From contig NC_063264.1 in the NCBI RefSeq assembly GCF_019578655.1, forward strand, positions 3,596,001 through 3,660,000: a stretch of DNA of 64,000 nt, in the 5' to 3' direction. The DNA is from Ricinus communis. Taxonomy: Eukaryota; Streptophyta; Magnoliopsida; Malpighiales; Euphorbiaceae. The position numbers were made by a program, and so were the translations under genes. Of this stretch, positions 55,324 through 64,000 are shown one piece after another. The number at the start of each line of letters is the position of its first letter. Within the stretch, counting starts at the first letter, position 1. The notes below the pieces were generated by a model that made no database searches, was not told the DNA's origin, and saw only the letters and a program-made list of their open reading frames with translations.

Positions 55324-55809
55324 GACTCATGACATCTGTTTGCTTTCTTTTATCTGCAAAATGATATGATTCTGGTTTTTGTAGTCCTTTTCTTTTTCCT
55401 TTTATATCGTTTGGAATCCAAATGGTATCGTCCACATGCAATAGCTCCAGTAATGAAGGAGACATTTTTCTTGTCATAAAATTGGCGAGATATGTGTTTG
55501 CTAGACTTAGCAATAAGCTATAACCAAACAAATGTTTCGCCGGTTCTTCCCTCTCACCTGTCCAATTTGCTCTACCAAATTAAATTCTCATTCAACTACA
55601 CACTAGTAACAGCCATATATAACTCAAACCCGACCAACAAATCTGCTAACAGAGATAATGAAAAAGAACTTTATTTCTGAAAGTAAGTCCAAGCTCTTAT
55701 ATCAGAAAAAGCTTCTGCAGATTTCCTATGTAATACTGGTTCTATTCGTGAGGAGCCATAAACTAATTACAACACCAAAGAAAAATGGATGATCAGATAG
55801 AAAAACAAT

Positions 55810-58800
55810 TTATAGTTCATGACTATCAGAAGGAATCTGCACTTCCCGGAGGATGCCTGAATTCTCAAAGCAGTGATAAAAACCGTAATGTGGGAATCTC
55901 TCATACCAAGTCTCTTGCTCCTCATGCGTGTCCCAGTGCTCCCCGCTGCTGCTCTTCCCATACTTGTGAACCCATCCAGAACCATTGTGGCGCTCACCCC
56001 AAGTGCGGTTCCACCGTTCTCCATGCTTACCTGCCCACCATGTTTCACCTTGCTTGACACCATGACCATTTGGATCAAAATGTTCATCCCATTTGTCTCC
56101 CCATTTTGTCCAACCATCACCCTCACATCGCTCAGCCCATTTGTCAGTGTATTTCATACTACCACCGTGGCCATCATAATTCTCACCCCACCTGCAGGTA
56201 ACCAAAATTGTCAACTAAAATCTTCAAAAGCAAATACATGATTACACACTTGAAACATGTTTCACATATAAACACGTATACGTATGTTATATTTACATAA
56301 CCAGCTCTGGAATTTTATCAAGAAATACAGGTTCCAAAGGCCCATCTTACAAGAAGTTGAAAATAGTTTAACACTATTGTCCGTCCATTTTGACCATCAA
56401 GAACAGCAAGCATATACTACGTTGGGCATGGCACCGGTTACAGATTGCATATGTAACTGATAAATTTAAAGAGCCTGACCATAACCCATGTTAGACTCCT
56501 TGAAAACAGTAAACTTCTAAACAGTCCTAATTAAACCATTCAAATGCTTTTGAATGAGCTTAAATCTCATAATAGCTCAATATCACAGTTATGCTTTAAC
56601 TCTGGAGTACACTAGACACCAATTTCCTAGTAACACAATTAAGATGTCTAATCCTAGCACAAATCTGAAATACAATCTGCTTCAAGTCAAAAAAAAATAA
56701 AAATTGATTATTCCATCCATGTCAGAAATGATATTTCAGTTGTGAAACAAAATCAGTGCTGAAGGATGACACACAAGTTAAAATCTTATTCTATCTACAT
56801 CGTGAACAGGTTTGGTAGTTAGTACCTCTCATGCCAGATATGAGCATGACCAGCCTCAAGCTGCCTAGTTGGGTCAATGGTGCACCACTTATGTGCCCAT
56901 TTCTCAGCTTTGTTCGAGGCATCATAATGTTCCCACCATTTCTCTTCCCACTCGTCACCTTCTCCATTCTTGCCCCATTTATTTGCAGTTTTCTCAAGAT
57001 GTACAAGCCCAGATTCCTGAAAGCATCATACTTAATGTTTTAATTCATGTAAACTAAGAATCTATGTGCATGTGCATCAATGACTTTTTGCAGATATAGT
57101 AGTGCAAGAGAGCCCCAACAGATGTGAATTTTTGTTAATGTACTGTATAGATGAATGATTAAGATCCAAGAGAGGAATGTTTAGGATAGAGTTATATGAA
57201 GATCCATTGACAAAATGTTGCAATTGGAAAAGAAAAGAATAGAAAATTAGTGCGATAGAAGCCATGATACTAATTTTGATGTATTAATTACCAAGAAACT
57301 ACTCTTCATAAAAGCCCCAAATGCGATTCCCTCCCTTTAATTTTTTCCTCCAAAATCAAACCAATAAACAAATCACTACTTAAAACTTGGTCAAAATTAA
57401 AAAATCAAATTATCTCTATTCCCATCTTGTTACTAGAGAATATTTTATTGACAAATGAAGTACTAAATATGTTACTTTAAAATGCTTGAGCTGCTGAGGA
57501 TGCAGACAATCATGGACATGGCTGAAAGAATTGATCTGCAAGCAGACACTTATTATTGTTGCTATAGATGTGTGATCATATACTGTAACTAAGCTTAACA
57601 ATTACAGGGATTCTGAATCCAAATATAATTACTATAATAGCAAACAAACTAAGTTGCTATTCCATTTATTATACAATATCCATTTTGATAGATATCCCAG
57701 CCTAATTTGGATTATCTTTTATTGCAGAATCTATCATGCACAAATTAATACAAGCAGTAAATGCAATTCATCAAAATAAACCTGCTAACCTGCCACATAG
57801 ATTCTCTCCAGTACTCTCGCCATACATTTCCGGTTGCATCGCGTCCTGATTTTTCTGAACCAAGCTCCTTATAACCAAATTCGTCAGTAGCTTCCCAAAA
57901 CTTCTCTTGCCACTCAACATCTTCGTCAACGCTGACACCCCTGATCATTGTCCACCTGCAAATTACACCATCGGGTCTTCGCTCTATTCCTTTCTCCTTC
58001 CACCACCTTGATCCATCTAATTCCATTCCACTGGAAGCTTCATCCTCCTTTTCAGTTGCAAGAACATAACCTGCTTCTATTGCATGCGCTGTAAACTCAA
58101 GGTCAAGTTCGCGTTCTTCCTCTTTTAGAGAAGGCATCTCCGGCCTAAATTCAGAGTCCTCTTCTTTCTTAACCTCCATCAGTGACTGCAATGGAGGAAG
58201 AGGAGGGTTGAGGTCGGATGGTGAAAGTTTACTCTGAAGTGGAATATCAAGATAACTCAAAGATCGCTCTTTCATCGCCACATTTCTTGTCGAAATGGGA
58301 GATGCTGAAGATTTCTGAGCTTCCATCAACTCAAAATCATATTGAGTCCTATTATCAGGAGGAGGCGTCCAAGTCCAAAAGTCAGGACCAGGCACGCCAT
58401 TTCCAGAAGTCTCAGATCGAGAAACAAAGATGCTCTCATTCGTTGTCCCTGCATCACACCAAAAATTGACATGACTTTGCAAGAATCAATTCAATTGAAG
58501 TTCTGCAACGATTGCGATTGCACTTATATATAGGGACATTCCATAAATGAAACATCACAGGGAATTGCTGGCGTTAACTGCTAAAATTAACTTGAAAACT
58601 AAATTACTCTAGGTGTTGATTCACTCTGTATTACTTGCTCTAATTACTCAAATTACTTCATAGTAGTAGCACATTGTCCATCAGCAATAAAAAATTATGA
58701 AAAGTAACAAATAACAATTTTTGTTTTGTATTTACTTTTACCTTCTCCGCTTTCAGTCTCTAAATTACCATTATCTCCGACATTTGCATTCTCTGAACGC

Positions 58801-59210
58801 CTCTCCTTAAGAATAGCACGAGCCGCCGCGATGGCGGCCGCAGCACGATCAACAACCTGCATTCGTTGAATGCGGTCTCTTTCATCTTTAGAAAAATCCA
58901 CAATCTTCTTGAAATCCTTAGTTTTCCGGTTGACGTCATCTCTCTTAACACTAGTAGAATCACTGGTGTTATCAATTTGGGAAAATCTCTCGGCCAGCTT
59001 TTGAAACTCAACGGACTTCTTATCGCGATCAACGGCGCTCTTCCACATGTCAAGATACGATTCGCCATTGTTAATGGAAGCCTTAGCTCTGTAGCTGCTT
59101 GTTTTATTGGGTGGTAATACAGGTTGTTCAAATGGTAAAAACAGTTGCTGTGGGGTGGTTTTAGGGAAGAGAGGGGTGGCGCGTGAAAAAGAACTGAGGT
59201 TGGAGGTCAT
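55810..59210 (-). CDS. LESV: LIKE EARLY STARVATION protein, chloroplast starch-binding
   Basis: Four exons on the minus strand: 59210-58742, 58448-57790, 57016-56826 and 56191-55810, all GT-AG, giving 566 residues. The N-terminus is Ser/Pro-rich, like a plastid transit peptide. A helical charged segment follows (about 50-150, ending in an Ala-rich VVDRAAAAIAAARAIL). From about residue 175 (GPDFWTWTPPPDN) the chain becomes Trp-rich. Regularly spaced W-x(n)-E/G-x-W motifs such as WKEKG, WQEKFWEATDEFG, WGENYDGHG, WGDKWDEHFDPNG and WGERHNGSG run almost to the end. That Trp-rich domain is shared by ESV1 and LESV, which bind long glucans and shape amylopectin in the starch granule. Length (about 570) and the N-terminal part favour LESV over the shorter ESV1. 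The codons R/W span the last intron (AG|G). Confidence 0.92.
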
Positions 59211-60841
59211 TTTGCGATCAGTGAAAGAGGAAGTTGCTAAGGTAGGCGGTGGATTTTTGTTCTGTTTTTTTTTCTAATTTTTCTCAAAATTTATATTGAA
59301 GTTAGCGCTCGAAGTTGATGGTGGAGGAGTGTGAAGTGAACTCTTTCTTTCATTTTTATTTATTTTTTAAATTTTGAAAGTAATTAAGAAAGTTAAAAAA
59401 GAGAGGTGATTTACGTGTGATTAGAGGAAAGTGGAGATGCCGTGTGCTTGGTCCATGTTTAACGGAATTTAACTGTCTTTTCCCTGGTGATGATTGTTGC
59501 CATCTGGCGGAATGGTAAGGGATTGAAGTTTTGCAGAGAAACCACGTGGCCTTCGGATTCTTTTTCTGCAATTTACTTCCCTTGGAAATTGAAGTTGGCC
59601 CATTTCTGCTAACAGGCCCCATTTAGGTTTTTAACTGTTTTTATGGTATGCAATGCAGATGTTAAATCACGGGCCTAAACCATTTAAATACAATTTAATT
59701 AGACCAACGCTCTCTATTTATTGAAATTTGTCAAAACAAGGTAATTTATTTATAATAAATTCATTTCAAAATGTAATAATACAAATTTGTTAATAAAAAT
59801 AATTGACAGAGAAATTATAACAGAAAAGATAAAACTAAATCATTTTATAAAGCAAATTAACTTACTAATGTGATTGTTAAAACATTTATTATTAGTTTTA
59901 CTATATTATAATTAATTTTTGTAAATTTATTATATAGATTTTTATTTTCGATCAAATACAAAAATATTAATTTTATAATTTATTATGAAATTAATTTTAA
60001 TCAAATATAATATAAAATTTTTTAGTAAATTGTTCTAGATTTTTAAATTTAAATCTAGACCGAAACTAAACGTTCCAATTATATACCATTTAAAGTTTTA
60101 ATCAATCCACCATATCAATTATATATATATATATATATCAGATTTATTGGGTACAGTTCCATTTGTGCTAGATACATCAGGGTCTGTTTGATTCGTGGGA
60201 CACAATACGAGAATATAAAATCTGTTAACAATTAGAACACAAGATATTAAAAATTTATAATAAAAATATAATTTATTATATACTTAATATAAATACAAAT
60301 ATAGATATCGTTATTTTTATGAACTAATATAATTAATAAAATAACTATTACTTAGTGACCATATATTTTGGCAAAAACAAACTAATAAATTATAACTTAT
60401 TAAATAAATAAAAATTTACAGTTGAAACTTCACTTCCATATTTATACTAGAAAAATATGATAAAAATAAAAATAACAATATTTATGCACATTTATTTTCT
60501 TTTGTTAAGTATGCTTTTTGAAAAGATTATAATCAAATTTCTTTTAATACTTTGGTTATGTTCGAATCTTACATTCTTCTAATGTTACTCCTTGTGGACA
60601 AAAGTAAGTATCCCTCAGCTTCAGCTTCTTGTCGTTCGACATAGAAATGACGAAAGTGGAAATTGATATAGAAAGAAAAACATCGATTCTTGCTTTGTTG
60701 AAGAATGCAAATAAATCTTCTAAATCTGAAAGATCATCTTCAAAACTTGAAATAAAAAATAATAATAATAATAATAACAAAAACATAAGAAACTACATTT
60801 ATTTTTAAGGCCTCCTTCACTAATTACAGACACATGCCATC
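59211..60841. other. LESV promoter side and AT-rich intergenic
   Basis: Upstream of the LESV ATG, then AT-rich DNA with a (TA)n tract at about 60119-60139 and an (ATA/ATT)n patch near 60757-60775. No gene recognised. Confidence 0.4.
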
Positions 60842-61489
60842 CTAGAAGACAAAAGACACGTATGGCCCAGGCGGTGGCCTAATTTCCGGAGGCACAACCG
60901 GTGGCGGTTGAATATCCGGAGGTGGATAAGTAGGCGGTGGCAAAATATCAGGATCAGGAGGCAACCTTGGAGGGAGCCTATTAGGTGGCTGAGGTCGTGG
61001 TGCTCCAGGCGGCGGGAGTGGAACATCAGGAGGCGCCGGCGGAGTTGGCTGTGGCGGGACCGGGTAGTCGGGTCCTGGAGTAGGTATCTCTGGAATATTT
61101 GGAGGTTCAGTAATCACTTCAGGGGGAGCAGTCTCAATCTCTGGAACCTTTGGGAATTGAGGGACTTCAAGAGGAATTGATGGCGGAGATTCATCTGGAT
61201 TTCTTGGGAATTCAGGTGGGTTATTTTCTGGGATTTCTGATGGGATAGTTTGTTCAGGAACTTGTGGTAAATTAGGTCCAAAGGACATAAGGTTTGGTTT
61301 GTGAGGAAGAGTGTTGTCCCCGTTCAGGATCTTTTTCTTTGGGATTGCAGACGAAATACAAGGAAGATTTGTTTTTTTTATAGCTATTGCGTATGGTTTA
61401 TGAAATGGGATCATTGCTTTCTTGATGAGGCTTGATGAGATTGCAGAAACAGAAGGAGAAGGTGGCATTTTTACCAAAATTAGGGTCAT
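60842..61489 (-). CDS. Proline-rich protein, function unknown
   Basis: Single open frame of 215 codons. An alternative start is the second Met (residue 8, MPPSPSVSAISSS). The first ~60 residues are Ser/Lys-rich with few acidic residues, as in an organelle transit peptide. The rest is a Pro-rich tail: first IPEN/IPEIP-type spacing, then PPDVPLPPPGAP and PPPDIQPPP blocks, ending GPYVSFVF. The amino-acid bias is strong but there are no extensin SPPPP motifs. I do not recognise the family. A related, damaged copy lies at 62305-62705 on the same strand. A real gene is supported by the long frame in GC-rich sequence surrounded by AT-rich DNA. Confidence 0.6.
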   Translation of the reverse strand: MTLILVKMPPSPSVSAISSSLIKKAMIPFHKPYAIAIKKTNLPCISSAIPKKKILNGDNTLPHKPNLMSFGPNLPQVPEQTIPSEIPENNPPEFPRNPDESPPSIPLEVPQFPKVPEIETAPPEVITEPPNIPEIPTPGPDYPVPPQPTPPAPPDVPLPPPGAPRPQPPNRLPPRLPPDPDILPPPTYPPPDIQPPPVVPPEIRPPPGPYVSFVF

Positions 61490-62304
61490 CTAGCAAACTC
61501 GAGGTGAATCAGGGTTCATACTGAAGCAGGGCTGTGTATTCTACTGTTTAAGGACAAACTAAAGCAGCAGCATCAGTGAAAGTTGTTGAAAGCAATTGGG
61601 ACACTTGTACGGCATGCATGATATTCAACTCCATATAAGCGTGTCTTAACTCGCTTACAAGGACACGTCGGAAGTTTCTTCAAGTAGCTAAATTTGCCTC
61701 AATAGACTTTTTCTTTATCCTTTTCTTTTTTCTTAAATAAATTGTTTTAGTAGTCGAGTTCCTGAATCATGTTCTCATTTCGCTCGATTAACCCATTTTT
61801 TTGCATAAATTAGATGGCAAAGCATACATGCTTAAGCAAGCAAGAATCATGTCCGAGCAAATATGGGAGCTCGGAAACAAATATGTTCATTGTCCATTGG
61901 TATTACTTTCCTCTTAAAATCTTGAACTTTACTAGATGAGTTCTTTACTCTTCCTTAAAATTCAATTTATAGTTCTCTTGCAGTTATACCCTCGCAAAAT
62001 TCAGTTGAGCATATGTTTCAAGTTCAGCCTTCAGAGCACTTCAAATTTCACGGTTGTGTGATGTCAATTTGCGTGTTACTTTATCATTTGTCAGTAATCC
62101 CATTTTCATATTGCAAGAAATTCGGCGCCGAGCACTAATTATTTCCTCTTGATGAGAGTGAAGAAATCACAGCAGTAATCGACACATGCAGACAAAATTA
62201 GTAAAATCGGCAGAACATATTATTAATTGACAAGACTATAAACATATACATCACAACAGGTTATTAAAAATCCCTATCAATCCATTTAAAAATCTTCTGC
62301 CTAG
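61490..62304. other. Spacer between the proline-rich genes
   Basis: AT-rich, no coding signal. Should include the promoter of the gene at 60842. Confidence 0.4.
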
Positions 62305-62705
62305 CTAGGAAAAAAGTGAATCAGATGATCCCGAAGATAGTGGAATATCTGGTGGAATAGATGGCGGTGGATCGATATTAGGCAGTGAAGGTGTCTCGAT
62401 ATCAGAGGCCTTGGCAAAGGAGGAAGATTATCAGGGGGCGGCTTTCCAGGCCTTGGCAAAGGAATATCAGGAGCTGGCGGAGATGGCATCGGAGGACGTG
62501 GAAAATCAGGTCCTGGGTTAGGCCCCGGGCTCAGTGGAGGAGGGTCAGAAACTTCATCAGGTAGACCAGTCTCACTTTCGCTTAGAGATACAATAAAATT
62601 AGATCAATTATGGGCATGGTTGTTGATTATTGTCTTTGGAAAATAAGCTGTAGAAGAAAATAACAAGAGGGACGAGGATCTTGTTACTATAGTTGTTGCT
62701 GCCAT
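62305..62705 (-). pseudogene. Second proline-rich gene copy, apparently broken
   Basis: Starts ATG at 62705-62703 with a Ser/Thr-rich N-terminus (MAATTIVTRSSSLLL), stopped by TGA near 62605. It then resumes in another frame with SESETGLPDEVSDPPP and Pro-rich segments PSPPAPDIPLPRPGK. Near 62405 the Pro-rich reading shifts frame again and ends at a stop at 62307-62305. The theme of Ser-rich start plus PDIPLP/PPP tail matches the neighbour at 60842. An unseen short intron could explain the first break but not easily the second. Confidence 0.5.
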
Positions 62706-64000
62706 TGCCTTAGATGAACAAAATCGGATACTTTTATTCATGAGCTGGTTGGCTGAGATAGCATTAGAGGTAAGACATTTTTCCTCCTCCTTTCATAAAT
62801 GAAGTAAAATCTAAGGATTTTGGTGGTGTACTAACAGTGTATTTGCAGGAGATATGTTATGATTAAAGGACACATGTAAGTGCGTGGCAGTGATGCCTAG
62901 GCCCTGCCCCGACGTGTGTATGCTTCTTCGTTCAAAGTTGATTAGCTGTGTTCTAATAAATTTTGCCCCTTCAGCACATGGGGATTGCTTGGTTTATACC
63001 CAAGTGCCAGTTTTTGAGTCTGAAGCCCAAATCTTGGTTGAAGGGCCATGACCCTGTGATTTTTGTCCCCTCTAAACCCAACCATTGAAATAGTTTAATC
63101 TACGGTCTTACGTAATACATGTTGTTGTTGTTCTGAAAGGAAATGGAGAATTATATACTGCTAATGGAGCAAGTTCCCTTATCAACCTGGAAGACGAAAA
63201 GAAAGGAAGTCAATATCATGTAAACCAAATTGTCATTATTGGTTGAGGCTTGAGGAATGTTAATCATATAAAAGATATTATTGGATATGATAATAAGATT
63301 TTGTTCACTCACTCCACATCGCACACGAAATCGACCTCATTAAGTCTTGGGCAAATTGACAATTCCTGTGTCTTTGTACTAGAAATTACTAATATAGTAA
63401 TGCGAGCATCAGGAGTGACATTTGGGAGCAACATGGACAAAATTGAAAGGATTATTTCAACAAAAGTGTTGTTGGATAGAGCCTAATCAATAACAAGTGG
63501 CACCTGGAGCAGTGAGCAGGGCCCAAAACTATCTGCAAATTTCCCTACAAAAAGAAAAGGCTCGCGTGAGACACACACGCACAAGAATACACGGGGACAA
63601 TGATGTGCCACCTCACCTCTTTTGATGTAGGCTTCCATGTGTCGAGCACCGCCGCACCACTGCTCCCGCCTTACTTCCCTAACCGGCAAGTGCTCTTTAC
63701 GCTCTAGCTCACTCTATAATATTAACTTTTAACAAAAATGCAAAATAAATTCTAATTTTATTAAAAATTTAAAATAAAAGGGCAAAAATCTCTTCATTTT
63801 CTAGGGTTAACAAATTAACATTTATCTTCATAAGTTTTAAATTAAAGTATTGGTGAAATCTGAATTGAACTATGTTTAATTTACATTAATCATTACACAA
63901 CATTGAGAATCTTAACGTACCCTTTTGTATAATAAAAGAAAGAAGAAAGAAAACAATATCAAGATAAATTCCACATTTTTAAAGCTAAACAGCCATAATT
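62706..64000. other. Right end of the window, no gene seen
   Basis: Intergenic. A 78-codon ORF at 63250-63486 has no recognisable features. A GC-richer patch lies at 63500-63710, with no assignable product. Confidence 0.4.

Noticed and set aside
56791..57006. Minus-strand 71-codon ORF over LESV exon 3
   Set aside because: Wrong frame. The exon reading ESGLVHLEKTANKW... continues the Trp-rich LESV domain with proper splice borders.
60908..61180. Arg/Trp-rich plus-strand ORF of 90 codons
   Set aside because: Antisense shadow of the proline codons of the gene at 60842-61489.
1..64000. CRISPR arrays, bacterial operons, tRNA or rRNA genes
   Set aside because: The window is plant nuclear DNA. 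I saw no regularly spaced repeats and no tRNA cloverleaf by eye; the TGGTATCAGAGCC matches are primer sites, not tRNA genes.

Overview
This is nuclear DNA of a dicotyledonous plant. Spliced genes with GT-AG introns encode plant-specific proteins: a plastid-envelope methyltransferase of vitamin E/plastoquinone synthesis, a starch-granule LESV protein, a CML8-type calmodulin, intronless ACA12/13-type Ca2+ pumps and S-protein homologues. Intergenic DNA is very AT-rich with many (TA)n tracts and retroelement debris. Malpighiales (for example Euphorbiaceae) would fit the look of the proteins, but I cannot prove the species from the sequence.

Layout. 1-1270 (minus): the 5' part of a retroelement or pararetrovirus-like element with an uninterrupted movement-protein-like ORF running off the left edge, a Met-tRNA primer site and a TATA-like box. 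1654-2060: Ty3/gypsy integrase relic. 2686-5727 and 10158-13214 (minus): two tandem intronless plasma-membrane-type Ca2+-ATPases. 9722-9961 and 15546-15832: LINE-type RNase H relics. 14250-14599: a solo LTR with a perfect 5-bp target duplication. 17048-31260: a 14.2-kb composite endogenous caulimovirid locus, florendovirus-like by gene order (MP-CP-protease-RT-RNase H polyprotein plus a second ORF), flanked by (TA)n. It has one nearly complete unit, a head-to-tail second leader/MP start, and a 4.8-kb segment in inverted orientation. All viral coding regions are broken.

35443-38880 (plus): an unrecognised acidic 1002-aa protein with a myristoylation-type N-terminus and a Cys cluster at its C-terminus. 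41208-42848 (minus): CML8-like calmodulin. 46107-48420 (minus): VTE3 MPBQ/MSBQ methyltransferase. 49342-55323 (minus): a cluster of three S-protein-homologue genes plus one pseudogene. 55810-59210 (minus): LESV. 60842-62705 (minus): two related proline-rich genes, the second apparently broken.

The genes are not a functional cluster. VTE3 and LESV both act in plastids but in unrelated pathways, and the ACA and SPH groups are local tandem duplications. The most unusual structure is the pararetrovirus locus: its copies form a roughly 4.8-kb-arm inverted repeat around a 3.5-kb spacer. If transcribed through, it would give long hairpin RNA matching almost the whole viral polyprotein region. It also carries breakpoint signatures from which its history can be partly read.
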